DNA of 64,000 bases from Halosimplex litoreum (GTDB taxonomy: Archaea; Halobacteriota; Halobacteria; Halobacteriales; Haloarculaceae), in the NCBI RefSeq assembly GCF_016065055.1, contig NZ_CP065856.1, forward strand, positions 124,001 through 188,000. Reading direction: 5' to 3'. How positions within the stretch are numbered: the first letter of the stretch is position 1; each line of letters begins with the position of its first letter. The notes below the pieces were generated by a model, which saw only the letters and a list, made by a program, of their open reading frames with translations, made no database searches and was not told the origin of the DNA. Shown here in pieces: positions 25,388-34,318 of the stretch. The translations under genes and the position numbers were made by a program.

Positions 25388-26350
25388 CTACGCGCGAAAC
25401 AGCTCGTGAATACTGTCTTCGACCGAATTCTCGACCGACCATCCTAACTCCTCGCGAGCGCGAGTCGTATCCACCTCGAACTCGCTGACGAGCGTCTCGT
25501 CGCGCGGGTTCTCCAGCAGTTCGATATCCGGTTCGAAGTCGATCTCCTCGGCGGCGATATCCCGGACGATCTCGGCGACGGTCGTGATACCGGGGTCCTC
25601 GTCGCTGGCGATCTCGTACTTCTCGACGCCCGTCTCGCCGGCGTCGAGCTGGTCGACCAGCCGCTCGGCGCTGCGGACGTACGCGTGGGCCACGTCCACG
25701 ACGTGGACGTAGTTGCGCGCCTGGTCGCCGGGCTCGTAGACGGTCAGGTTCTCACCGTCCTTCGCGCGGCCGACGAAGAAGTTGATGACCGTGCCCTTGG
25801 AGACGGTCTGGCCGTCGATCTGGTGTTCACCGTACAGATTCGACTTGAGGAACAGGTGCGCGGGGAACTCGCCCTCGGCGAAGGTCTCGATGGCGCGCTC
25901 GCTGAGCAGCTTCGTCCGGCCGTACCAGTTCATCGGGTCGCGCGGGTGGTCGGCGGTGATCGGGAAGTCGACGGGGTCGCCCAGCACCGCCATCGAGTAG
26001 GGGAAGACGAGCGCCGCGCCGGTCTTCCGACAGAACCACGCGACGTTGTTCGTCCCCTGAACGTTGACCTCGTAGGCCAGGTCCCGGTTCTCCTCGCAGT
26101 CGTCGACGCCCGAGACCGCCGCGAGGTGCATCACGATATCCGCTCCGTCCAGCGCCTCTTCCAGCCGGTCGCGGTCGCGCACGTCGACGTGCTCGACGCT
26201 CACGTCCCCTATCTCCCGTACGTCACCGAGGTAGAAGTTGTCGAGTGCGGTGATCTCCCAGTCGGGGTGGGCCTGCTGGAGTTCGGAAACGACGCGACTG
26301 CCGATGAATCCCGCCGCGCCAGTGACGGCGACGGTACGTTGGTCTGTCAT
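25388..26350 (-). CDS. NAD-dependent sugar-nucleotide epimerase/dehydratase (SDR)
   Basis: A 320-residue extended short-chain dehydrogenase. The NAD-binding motif GAAGFIG is at 11-17 and LAAVSGVDDC follows. The catalytic triad region is FPYSMAVLGD with Tyr143 and Lys147 in YGRTK. The C-terminal half holds the substrate-binding block QARNYVHVVDVAHAY. It is likely to act on a nucleotide sugar (4-epimerase or 4,6-dehydratase type); the substrate cannot be fixed. It is the third gene of a minus-strand run of SDR enzymes, after 27486 and 26508, with 157 bases between it and the second. Confidence 0.85.
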   Translation of the reverse strand: MTDQRTVAVTGAAGFIGSRVVSELQQAHPDWEITALDNFYLGDVREIGDVSVEHVDVRDRDRLEEALDGADIVMHLAAVSGVDDCEENRDLAYEVNVQGTNNVAWFCRKTGAALVFPYSMAVLGDPVDFPITADHPRDPMNWYGRTKLLSERAIETFAEGEFPAHLFLKSNLYGEHQIDGQTVSKGTVINFFVGRAKDGENLTVYEPGDQARNYVHVVDVAHAYVRSAERLVDQLDAGETGVEKYEIASDEDPGITTVAEIVRDIAAEEIDFEPDIELLENPRDETLVSEFEVDTTRAREELGWSVENSVEDSIHELFRA

Positions 26351-26507
26351 AGTTCGTGTGTCCTGTCTATCGAGTGATATCGGTCGTCGGTTGCTGTTCG
26401 GCGGGCGATACGCGTAGTATTACGTCGGATCGAAACCGACGTAATATCCGTTACGCTGGAACGAAGCGGCGTACCGCGAAGGGCTGTTCCGGTGGGGACG
26501 CGGGCGG

Positions 26508-27482
26508 TCATCGATCGGAGTCGACCGTACCGACGGCCGAGCGCGCGTTCACGTCCGAATCGCGGAACCGCCCAGCCAGATCGCGGACGCCCTCGCGGAG
26601 GGTGTGTTCGGTCTCGAAGCCCGTCCCGCCCAGCCGGTCGAAGTTGACGTGATACGAGGGGCCTGGGTGTTCGTCTTCGAGGTAGGTGATGTCGACGGGG
26701 CCAACCTCGTCGCGGACGACCTCGGCGATCTCCTCGATCCGGTAGTTCCCGTCGTTCGAGCCGACGTTGTACACCAGCTCGTCCCACGCGTCAGGCTCGC
26801 GGACGGCCGCCTCGTACGCTCGCGCGGCGTCGTCGACGTGGACGAACGGGCGCCAGTTCGAGCCGTCGCCGTAGACGGTGAGCGGCCGTCCCGTCACTGC
26901 GCGGAAGACGAAGTGATTCACCACGAGGTTGAACCGGACCGCCGGCGAGTAGCCGAAGTTCGTGGCCATCCGCAGGGCGGTGCCGGTCATGTCGTACTCC
27001 TCGCAGTACTCTGCCAGCAGGTCTTCCGACTGGTACTTCGTCTCGGCGTAGGGGTTGATCGGGTCGGGGTCGACGGACTCGTCGATGTCCGTGCTCGTCG
27101 CGCGGCCGTAGATGTTACACGAGGAGGCGAAGACGACGTGGTCGACGCCGAGCTTGCCCGCGGCGGTCAGGACGTTCTCGGTGCCGTCGTAGTTGACGGC
27201 GAAGGTCTCCTCGCGGCGGTCGTGGGTGCTCGCCGCGCCCGTGATGGCGGCGAGGTGGACCACTCGATCGACGTCGCGCATCGCGCTCTCGACGTCGCCG
27301 TACTCGCGCACGTCGCCCCGGCGGAAGTCCAGCCCGTCGTCGAAACAGCCGAACAAGGCGCGGGGCGACCCGGAGACGAGGCTGTCCAGGACGACCACGC
27401 GGTCGACGTCGTCGTCGGCCTGCAGCTTCGGGACGAGGTGGCTGCCGATGTAGCCACACCCGCCGGTGACGAGCACGTCCAC
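26508..27482 (-). CDS. NAD-dependent sugar-nucleotide epimerase (SDR)
   Basis: A 324-residue extended SDR. GGCGYIG (7-13) binds NAD, HLAAITGAAS follows, and the active site is FASSCNIYGR with YAETK (Tyr/Lys). The distal block is RPFVHVDDAARAY. The pattern resembles UDP-glucose 4-epimerase-like and CDP-sugar-type enzymes, with the substrate unknown. It begins 3 bases after the stop of the UDP-sulfoquinovose synthase-like gene, so they form one operon. Its C-terminus carries a short acidic extension. Confidence 0.85.
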   Translation of the reverse strand: MDVLVTGGCGYIGSHLVPKLQADDDVDRVVVLDSLVSGSPRALFGCFDDGLDFRRGDVREYGDVESAMRDVDRVVHLAAITGAASTHDRREETFAVNYDGTENVLTAAGKLGVDHVVFASSCNIYGRATSTDIDESVDPDPINPYAETKYQSEDLLAEYCEEYDMTGTALRMATNFGYSPAVRFNLVVNHFVFRAVTGRPLTVYGDGSNWRPFVHVDDAARAYEAAVREPDAWDELVYNVGSNDGNYRIEEIAEVVRDEVGPVDITYLEDEHPGPSYHVNFDRLGGTGFETEHTLREGVRDLAGRFRDSDVNARSAVGTVDSDR

Positions 27483-27485
27483 GGC

Positions 27486-28670
27486 TTACTCCTCTGCGTC
27501 CCAGTCGTCGAGGACGCCCGGGAGGAAGCGGTCCTCGTGGGCCGCGATGGTGTCGGCCTGCTCGGTGAGCGACTCGAACACGTCACGGATGCCGCTCTCG
27601 AAGTCCTGGGCCTGCTCGCCGATGAGGTCAGCGTAGCGGTCGTCCTCGATCTCCATCTTGTGGGTCTCGTCCTCGTCGCGCGGGTTCTCGAAGTGCTCGA
27701 CCGCGACGTCGAGGTCGAACTCCGAGCCGACGCCCGCGATGGTCTCGGCGATCTCGACGATGGAGATCGCGCGGGTGACCTGGTTGTACACCGTCAGATC
27801 GTCCGGGCGCTCCTCGTGGTCCTGCAAGGCGAGGTTCGCCAGACCCTCGACGGCGTCCTCCAGCGAGATGAACGGCTTGCGCTGCTCGCCCTTGCCGTAG
27901 ACGGTGACCGGGTACCCCGCGACGGCCTGAGCGGCGAATCGGTGAGCCACGGTCCCGAAGTAGTAGTCGAAGTCGAAGCGGGTCTTGAGCGCGTCGTACT
28001 CGCGGGTCTCCTCGGTCTCGGTGCCGTACGTGATGGCCGTGCGCACGTCCGAGATCGGGATGTCGAACTGCTGGTGGGCCAGCCGCATGTTGGCGGCGTC
28101 GTGGCTCTTGGTGAGGTGGTACCACGAGCCCGCCATCGCCGGGAACGGCACCTCGTCGCGCTCGTCCTGGTTCTCCATGGCCGCACCGCCCTCGGGGATC
28201 GGGAACTCGGGCGCACCGTAGACGCCAGTGGTGGTGGTCTCGATGAAGTGGGTGTCGGTGAGGTCGTGCTCTTCGAGGCCCCACAGCAGGTTCCGCGTGG
28301 ACTGCATGTTGTTGTGCTGGGTGTAGTTGGCCCGCTCGCCGTTGATCTGCGAATACGGCGCGGAGGGCTGTGCGGCCGCGTGGACGACGACTTCCGGTTC
28401 GTGGACGGCCAGCAGCTCGTCGACGAACGACTTCTCGACGAGGTCGCCCTCGACGAAGGACATGTTGCCGATGCCGAAGACCTCCTCGGCCGCGTCGAGG
28501 CGCTGGTCGATGCCCGCGATGGGCGTCGCGCTCTTCGAGCCGACCTCCTCGACCCACTCGCGGCGGGCGAAGTTGTCGACGAGCAGCACGCGGTCGTCCG
28601 TCCGATTCGCGATGCGCAGGGCGGTCGGCCAGCCGATGTAGCCATCGGCGCCGGTGACGAGGATCGTCAT
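27486..28670 (-). CDS. UDP-sulfoquinovose synthase-like SDR (SQD1 family)
   Basis: A 394-residue SDR, longer than ordinary epimerases and typical of the SQD1 family. Family features are GADGYIGWPTALRIA and VDNFARREWVEE near the N-terminus, AQPSAPYSQING with YTQHNNMQSTRNLLWG, the active-site region ETTTTGVYGAPEFPIPEG, and WYHLTKSHDAANM holding the Tyr/Lys pair. SQD1 enzymes join sulfite to UDP-glucose to make UDP-sulfoquinovose, a donor used for sulfolipids in plants and for N-glycans in Sulfolobus (Agl3). It heads a three-gene SDR run. A TATA box and an inverted repeat precede it. Confidence 0.8.
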   Translation of the reverse strand: MTILVTGADGYIGWPTALRIANRTDDRVLLVDNFARREWVEEVGSKSATPIAGIDQRLDAAEEVFGIGNMSFVEGDLVEKSFVDELLAVHEPEVVVHAAAQPSAPYSQINGERANYTQHNNMQSTRNLLWGLEEHDLTDTHFIETTTTGVYGAPEFPIPEGGAAMENQDERDEVPFPAMAGSWYHLTKSHDAANMRLAHQQFDIPISDVRTAITYGTETEETREYDALKTRFDFDYYFGTVAHRFAAQAVAGYPVTVYGKGEQRKPFISLEDAVEGLANLALQDHEERPDDLTVYNQVTRAISIVEIAETIAGVGSEFDLDVAVEHFENPRDEDETHKMEIEDDRYADLIGEQAQDFESGIRDVFESLTEQADTIAAHEDRFLPGVLDDWDAEE

Positions 28671-28673
28671 TGA

Positions 28674-28694
28674 GTTACTCAGATTGTGAGTAAC
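28674..28694. promoter_or_regulatory. Perfect inverted repeat at the SDR operon start
   Basis: GTTACTCA-GATTG-TGAGTAAC, 3 bases upstream of the start codon at 28670 and just downstream of the TATA box at 28704-28709. This is where a repressor would block transcription initiation, or where the transcript's 5' end would form a hairpin. Confidence 0.6.
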
Positions 28695-28703
28695 CTCGAA
28701 GCG

Positions 28704-28709
28704 TTATAT
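28704..28709 (-). promoter_or_regulatory. TATA box of the SDR operon
   Basis: TTATAT on the plus strand (ATATAA on minus), 34 bases before the start codon at 28670. Confidence 0.55.
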
Positions 28710-28792
28710 GTTTTTTCATCGGACGGAGTAGAAAAGACACCAGGCTGTCGAGGAGAAATATTCATTGTGGAAGGAACGAGCGTAGGATTCGT

Positions 28793-29995
28793 ATGTCGGA
28801 CGGAGGGCCGATCGTTCCGAGTCGGCGGGTCAAATGGGGCGTCTTGCTGGTGTTTTGTGTTCCGCTGGTTGTTGTGGCGGTCCGTCTCGGATGGCGCCCG
28901 CTTGCCGCCTGGCAGTCGGCTGGGTTCGATCAATCCAGCGACCCCGACAATATCGTCCGCGCGGCGCTTCTGGTCGCCGACACTAGAAACATATACGCGA
29001 CTGTCGATCCACCGCTACGGTATCTCCCCCTCGCAACGGTGTTCGCGATCGTTGATCCCACGGCCGGCACGGCTGCACGTATCACACAGATCTTCGCGAC
29101 AGGCGCTAGCTTCGTCGCGCTCCCGCTGACGGTTGTGGGACTGTTTTGGCGCGTCGCCGACTGGCGGACCGGATTCCTCACTCTTCTCAGCTTCGGAGCC
29201 TGGCGTGCGCTTGGGATTACGGAGAACGCGTACTACGATGGATTCTGGCATTACGCGTTCGTGTTGCCGCTGGTCTTTCTCGTCCTCGTTTCGATTCACG
29301 AAACCATCCAGAGTCCATCGGGGCAGCGTCGTACGGAGACACTCGCTGCAGTTACAGGGATCGGTATCGGACTTATCGGGCTCCAGCAGTACGTGTTCGC
29401 TGGTTTCGTCGCTGCTACGGCAACCGTCGCGTTCCTTTCCAATCGATGCTACCGGGAACTGCTCGTCGTGGGTGTTGTAGGCGCACTGGCCGGGACGCCA
29501 TTATTATTCGTCTCCCGCGAGGCCCGGACGTTCGTCGCAGACTCCGCCGTCAGTCGGCTCGGAATCGGTCAGTGGACCGTATCGACGGTCTTGGCCGGAG
29601 TCGGAGACGTATTCACGACATCGGCCTACCTCATGTTGTTCGCGGCCGTCGTCGCTACGGGTTGCTGGCTCGCGATCAGTCCCCGTCGGGTTTCCGAGAC
29701 GCTCGTCGTCGAGAGTGCTCTTGCAGTGTTCGGAACAGTCGGTGTCGTGTGTACGCTACTGGTCGAACCACGATGGTTCGCACAGTTGGCGGCGTACGTG
29801 TTTCAGTACCTGTTTCTTGGAACCGTCGTCCAACAGTCGCTCGCGTTCGCGAAGGCAAATCGGTTCCCCTTGTGGGGACAGATCGCCGGCGCGTTCGAGA
29901 ACCCATCGTCACCTCGACAATACGGTTTCTGGACACTCGTCTGGCTCGTGTTCACTCTGATAGTCTTGTTCGCGATTCCGTCTCAGGCTCCCTGA
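28793..29995 (+). CDS. Polytopic membrane protein of unknown function
   Basis: A 400-residue protein with about nine to ten predicted membrane segments. Between the first two lies an extracytoplasmic loop with DQSSDPDNIVRAALLVADTRN and PPLRYLPLA, and a Glu-Asn-Ala-Tyr-Tyr motif (ITENAYYDGFWHY) follows the third or fourth. The layout resembles GT-C-type glycosyltransferases or polysaccharide membrane proteins, but I do not recognise a family. The context (SDR enzymes and glycosyltransferases on both sides) supports a glycan role. It overlaps the convergent gene at 29983 by 13 bases. Confidence 0.6.
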   Translation: MSDGGPIVPSRRVKWGVLLVFCVPLVVVAVRLGWRPLAAWQSAGFDQSSDPDNIVRAALLVADTRNIYATVDPPLRYLPLATVFAIVDPTAGTAARITQIFATGASFVALPLTVVGLFWRVADWRTGFLTLLSFGAWRALGITENAYYDGFWHYAFVLPLVFLVLVSIHETIQSPSGQRRTETLAAVTGIGIGLIGLQQYVFAGFVAATATVAFLSNRCYRELLVVGVVGALAGTPLLFVSREARTFVADSAVSRLGIGQWTVSTVLAGVGDVFTTSAYLMLFAAVVATGCWLAISPRRVSETLVVESALAVFGTVGVVCTLLVEPRWFAQLAAYVFQYLFLGTVVQQSLAFAKANRFPLWGQIAGAFENPSSPRQYGFWTLVWLVFTLIVLFAIPSQAP

Positions 29996-31221
29996 CGGGC
30001 GCTCCCGATCTGCAGTCTAGCGATGGCTTCCACGAGGGGCTGCCACCGCTGTTCGATGACCGGTGCCGCGAGGACGACCAGCAGCACGACGAACGGGATC
30101 CGGTGGCGGACGGTCGTTCCGAAGTTCGCGTCGACGAGTCCGTACCCCATCGTACCCCCGACGAGCACCAGACCGAGGAGCGCACCGACGGGTGTCGACC
30201 AGTCGCGAGCGCGGAGCGAGCGCGCGGCGGCGACGGTCAGGAAGACCAGCAGCGGGAGCTCGAGGAGTGCTACGAGATCGAACACTCCGTCGACGTGGGT
30301 CGGGAACGGGGCATACAGGAAGTACATCGCACGGACGGGCGCAGCGAGAAACACGTCCACCCACGACTCGTACTGAAACGGCGTGAGATAGGCCGCGCCG
30401 CCCACACCCCGGACCCGAAGTTGGTAGTTCAGCGTGCCCAGGTCGTATCGGCGCGCGAACGGGACGACACCGATCAAACCCGTCGCGCCGACACCGGCGA
30501 CCAGCGACGGAACCGACACTGTTCGGTCTGTGTACCGCTGTACGGCGAACACGACGATCCCGAGCAGGGCCCCCACGAAGACGAGTCCAGCCAGTTCTAC
30601 CCGAATCAGTGCGAGGGCACCGACGACCGGAACGGCTGCGAGTCCGAGCAGGGGTCGGCCGGTCAGCGCTCGGGCACCTAGCGCGAGCGCCGTGACGAAC
30701 AGCGCGAGCGCCAGCGTGTCACGCATCGGGATACTCAGGAACAGCACGGAGAGCGGGAGGAAGAGCACGAGCGTTCTGACGCCGTCGAGGTCGTCGAGCG
30801 TCGGGTACAGTGAGTGTGCGAGGGCGGCGACCGGGAGCGGGATCAGGACCGCGAGCAGCGAGTTGAACACTGCGACGACGAGCACGTCGGGTTGGAACAC
30901 CGTGTAGAGTCCCGCCTGAACCCACCCGAAGGCGATTGTCGAGGTGCTCCCGTCGGGCTGCTGCCAGGCGAGCAGGGCCATCGCAGTCTCGTGGTAGGTG
31001 CCGATGTCCCAGTTGTAGGGGAGGTATTGGAGCGCAGCGACGCCGGCAGTGACGTGACCGACGAACGCGGCAGATGCCGTCGCAGTGTATACCCGGTTAC
31101 CGACCGCTCGGCAGACCGCCGCCAACAACAGCGATGCCGCGACGAGCACAGCGAACACGCCCGGTGCTTCCCGGTCGAACAGTAAATAGGCCCGGCTCGA
31201 GGAAGCGGAGCCAGTAGACAT
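29983..31221 (-). CDS. Polytopic membrane protein, EpsG/polymerase-like
   Basis: A 412-residue protein with about ten to eleven membrane segments. A long early loop holds YLPYNWDIGTYHETAMALL, and the segment LFLPLSVLFLSIPMRDTLALALF contains the PxRD motif frequently seen in EpsG-like and related polysaccharide polymerase or export proteins. Such proteins join or move repeat units at the membrane. The evidence is topology and context, not a strong family match. It is divergent from the GT4 gene at 31249 and its 3' end overlaps the neighbour at 28793 by 13 bases. Confidence 0.6.
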   Translation of the reverse strand: MSTGSASSSRAYLLFDREAPGVFAVLVAASLLLAAVCRAVGNRVYTATASAAFVGHVTAGVAALQYLPYNWDIGTYHETAMALLAWQQPDGSTSTIAFGWVQAGLYTVFQPDVLVVAVFNSLLAVLIPLPVAALAHSLYPTLDDLDGVRTLVLFLPLSVLFLSIPMRDTLALALFVTALALGARALTGRPLLGLAAVPVVGALALIRVELAGLVFVGALLGIVVFAVQRYTDRTVSVPSLVAGVGATGLIGVVPFARRYDLGTLNYQLRVRGVGGAAYLTPFQYESWVDVFLAAPVRAMYFLYAPFPTHVDGVFDLVALLELPLLVFLTVAAARSLRARDWSTPVGALLGLVLVGGTMGYGLVDANFGTTVRHRIPFVVLLVVLAAPVIEQRWQPLVEAIARLQIGSARQGA

Positions 31222-31248
31222 AATATCGGAGGCGACAGAGGAGCCTTC

Positions 31249-32373
31249 GTGTCGAACGGATCCGCCGATGACCCCGTGACGGTCTGGTTCCTCATCGGGC
31301 GGCTCGATGTCGGCGGCGCCGAGCGAACGCTTCTCGACCTCGTCTCCGGGCTGGGCGAGCGGTTCGACCCGACGATCTGGACGATCGAGTCCGGCGGGCC
31401 GTTGGCCGACGAGGTGCCGTCGGACGTATCGGTCCGATCACTCGACGCCGGGTCGAAGTTCGACGCGCCCGCGGTGGCCAAGTTCGTCCGCACGCTCCGG
31501 CGTGAGCGGCCAGCTCTTCTCCAGTCGTTCCTGTTCTTCGACAACACGCTCGCCCGGTTGGCCGGACTCACCAGTCGGGAGACAGTCGTCATAACCGGCG
31601 TCCGGGCGGTCCCCAACGACCGGCCGCGCCACCGGATGCTCGTCGACCGACTGACGATGCCGCTATCGGACGCTGTGGTCTCGAACTCTGCTGCGGGCGC
31701 CGAGTGGGTCGTTGACCAGGGCGCGTCGGCCGCACGGGTTTCGGTAATCCGCAACGGCCGAGACACGAGTCGGTACGATCAGATGGCACCCGACAGCTAC
31801 CGCGAACGACTCGGGATTCCGCCGGGACCTATCGTCGGGACTATCGGGCGGCTCATCGAACGGAAGGGCCACCACGACCTGCTCGACGCGTGGCCGACGA
31901 TTCGGGCGACCCACGACGACGCACAGCTGGTCGTCGTCGGAGACGGCCCCGAACGGGAGGCCCTACACCGGCACGCCCAACGCGTCGGCTGCCGCGACTC
32001 CGTCCACTTCCTCGGCCGTCGGGACGACGTGCCTCTACTGTTGGATCTGTTCGATGTATTCGCGTTCCCGTCGCATTTCGAGGGGCTTCCCGGTGCGCTT
32101 CTCGAAGCGATGTGCGCCGGGCTCCCCATTGTCACGACGCCCGTCGACGGCTGTTCCGAGTTGGTCCTCGACGGCGAACACGGGACCCATGTCCCGGTGA
32201 GTGCCCCCGACGCGCTGGCGAACGCGATCGTCGAGTATCTCTCCGGTCCTGACATAGCGCGGACGCACGGGCGTGCAGCGAAACGGCGGGCGAACGCGGA
32301 TTTCAGCCTCGAGGCGATGGTCGACGCGTTCGAGTCACTATACGATGAACTACTCGCTGAGGAGCGGACGTAA
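31249..32373 (+). CDS. GT4 family glycosyltransferase
   Basis: A 374-residue GT-B glycosyltransferase starting with GTG after a purine-rich GGAGGCGACAGAGGAG stretch. Motifs are GRLDVGGAERTLLDLV (acceptor side), IRNGRDTSRY, IGRLIERKGHHDLLDAW, VVGDGPEREAL, and the E-x7-E motif in EGLPGALLEAMCAGLPIV. It belongs to the glycan island and probably adds one sugar; donor and acceptor are unknown. It converges with the AsnB-type gene, leaving 34 bases between the stop codons. Confidence 0.88.
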   Translation: MSNGSADDPVTVWFLIGRLDVGGAERTLLDLVSGLGERFDPTIWTIESGGPLADEVPSDVSVRSLDAGSKFDAPAVAKFVRTLRRERPALLQSFLFFDNTLARLAGLTSRETVVITGVRAVPNDRPRHRMLVDRLTMPLSDAVVSNSAAGAEWVVDQGASAARVSVIRNGRDTSRYDQMAPDSYRERLGIPPGPIVGTIGRLIERKGHHDLLDAWPTIRATHDDAQLVVVGDGPEREALHRHAQRVGCRDSVHFLGRRDDVPLLLDLFDVFAFPSHFEGLPGALLEAMCAGLPIVTTPVDGCSELVLDGEHGTHVPVSAPDALANAIVEYLSGPDIARTHGRAAKRRANADFSLEAMVDAFESLYDELLAEERT

Positions 32374-32407
32374 CGATCGTTTTGAAGTCGACAAACTCTC
32401 GACGGAC

Positions 32408-34279
32408 TCATAGGGGCGGGTCGATAAACTGGTCGAACCACTCTTCGAGGACGACCAGATCCCAGAGCCGAAACCCGTGGTCGGCGCCGTCGAGGTGGTC
32501 CTCGAACAGACGGGATATCCCCGGGCCGTCGAACCGGTCGCGGCGACCGAGGCTATCGAGCCGGTCGCGAGCGAAACCACGGAGTTCGGTCCGGAACCAC
32601 TCGTCGACTGGGACGCTGAAGCCCTGTTTGTCTCGGGACGTGACCGACGAAGGGAGCGTGTCGGCGAAGGCTCGTTTCAGGATCAGTTTCCCGGACGACC
32701 GCCGACGCTTCTGTGCGGCTGGGATCCGTGCGGCGAACTCGACGAGTTCGTGGTCGAGAAACGGTGACCGGACCTCTAGCGAGTGGGCCATGCTCGCCCG
32801 GTCGACTTTCACGAGCAGGTCGTCCGGCAGGTACGTCTGGAAGTCGACATGCAACAGTCGATCGAGTCGAGTCGGCCCGTCCGCGGCGGTGAACGCCTGG
32901 TCAAGATGGGCAAGTTCGTCCTGAACGGGTTCGTCTCGCTGCCCATGGCCGTCCCAGACCGCCGCCACCTCTTCGCCCAAGCCGTGGCAGATGAACGTCG
33001 CATACCGGCCGGTCGGGTCGCGGCTGGCCGTTTCGAGCAGCGTCTTCGGATACCTGATGGCCGGGTGGTGCTCGAATTGTGACGGGGTCGTATCAAGGGC
33101 GCCGACGCCAACTCTTCGAGCGGGCGACGGGAGCTGCGAGAGCCACCCAGCGATCTGGTCCCACCAGTAGCGGTCGTACCCCGCGAAGTTCTCGTCGCCG
33201 GCGTCACCACCGAGGACGACAGTCACGTCGTCGCTCGCTGCCTGCGAAACGTAGTAGGTCGGGAGTGCCGACGGGTCACCGAACGGCATCTCGTACTCGG
33301 CGACTAACTGGGGGAGCACCCCCGCCGCGTCGGGCGTGGCGGTGTATTCGTGATGGTCCGTCCCGTACGCTTCCGAGACGGTCCGGGCATGCGAGAGCTC
33401 GTCGTACGCCGCCTCGTCGAACCCGACAGAATACGTCTTCACGGGATCGTCGGCGATATCCGACATCAGCGCGGTCACGATGGACGAGTCGACGCCACCC
33501 GAAAGGAACACGCCCAGCGGCACGTCACTGCGCATCCGGAGACGCGTCACCTCCCGGAGTTTCGACCGGAGTCGATCGGCGAGTCGATCCGGTGAAGCCG
33601 ACGACTGCTCGGTGAACGACAGTGACCAGTACTGCTCGCGCGTGATCCCGTCGGCGTTGACGACGGCATACTCCGCCGGGCGCAACTGCTCGATCCCTTC
33701 AAATCCGGTGGCGGGGTGGGGGACGTACTGGTAGGTGAGGAACTGTCGGATCGCGTCATAGTCCGGTTCGACCGGGACGCTCTCGTCGGAGGTTATCGCA
33801 CCGATCGTCGACCCAAACCAGGTCGTGTCGCCCTCGGTACTGAGATACAGCGGCTTCTGTCCGAGCCGGTCCCGCGCCAGGAACAATCGTTCGCGTTCCT
33901 CGTCGTAAATCCCGAACGCGAACATCCCGCGGAGGTACTGGAGACAGTCGGTCCCATACTCCTCGTAGAGGTGGAGGAGGACCTCGGTATCTGTCTCCGA
34001 CTGGAACCGGTAGTCGTCGACGCGCTCACGGAGCTCTCGGTAGTTGTAGATCTCGCCGTTGAAAACGATGTGGACGGTGTCGTCGGTGTTCGCCATCGGC
34101 TGGCGACCGGCTGGGGAGGGATCGAGGATTGCGAGGCGACAGTGGGCCAAGACGGCTGGTCCGTTCGCGTAGATCCCGGAGGCGTCGGGGCCTCGGTGGG
34201 TCATCCGATCGGTCATGCGTTCGGCAACGGCCGTGTCAGGTCGGTCCGAGAACGACACTTTTCCGCCGATACCGCACAT
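32408..34279 (-). CDS. asnB: Asparagine synthase (glutamine-hydrolysing) type amidotransferase
   Basis: A 623-residue class II amidotransferase. The mature N-terminus is the nucleophilic Cys of MCGIGGKVSF, which fixes the start at 34279; the ATG four codons earlier would bury it. The glutaminase domain (1-220) includes NGEIYNYRELR and the synthetase domain holds the PP-loop SGGVDSS (260-266). It would transfer ammonia from glutamine to an activated carboxyl. In glycan clusters such homologues often amidate sugar carboxyl groups rather than aspartate, so the classical gene symbol is tentative. Confidence 0.85.
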   Translation of the reverse strand: MCGIGGKVSFSDRPDTAVAERMTDRMTHRGPDASGIYANGPAVLAHCRLAILDPSPAGRQPMANTDDTVHIVFNGEIYNYRELRERVDDYRFQSETDTEVLLHLYEEYGTDCLQYLRGMFAFGIYDEERERLFLARDRLGQKPLYLSTEGDTTWFGSTIGAITSDESVPVEPDYDAIRQFLTYQYVPHPATGFEGIEQLRPAEYAVVNADGITREQYWSLSFTEQSSASPDRLADRLRSKLREVTRLRMRSDVPLGVFLSGGVDSSIVTALMSDIADDPVKTYSVGFDEAAYDELSHARTVSEAYGTDHHEYTATPDAAGVLPQLVAEYEMPFGDPSALPTYYVSQAASDDVTVVLGGDAGDENFAGYDRYWWDQIAGWLSQLPSPARRVGVGALDTTPSQFEHHPAIRYPKTLLETASRDPTGRYATFICHGLGEEVAAVWDGHGQRDEPVQDELAHLDQAFTAADGPTRLDRLLHVDFQTYLPDDLLVKVDRASMAHSLEVRSPFLDHELVEFAARIPAAQKRRRSSGKLILKRAFADTLPSSVTSRDKQGFSVPVDEWFRTELRGFARDRLDSLGRRDRFDGPGISRLFEDHLDGADHGFRLWDLVVLEEWFDQFIDPPL

Positions 34280-34318
34280 TATCCATCTCAAACAGTATCG
34301 TAGTCCTAACGTTGTCGA

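Noticed and set aside
26604-28673. 689-residue plus-strand frame opposite the SDR operon
   Set aside because: Composition is Val/Asp/Arg-rich shadow sequence, while three genuine SDR enzymes lie on the minus strand.
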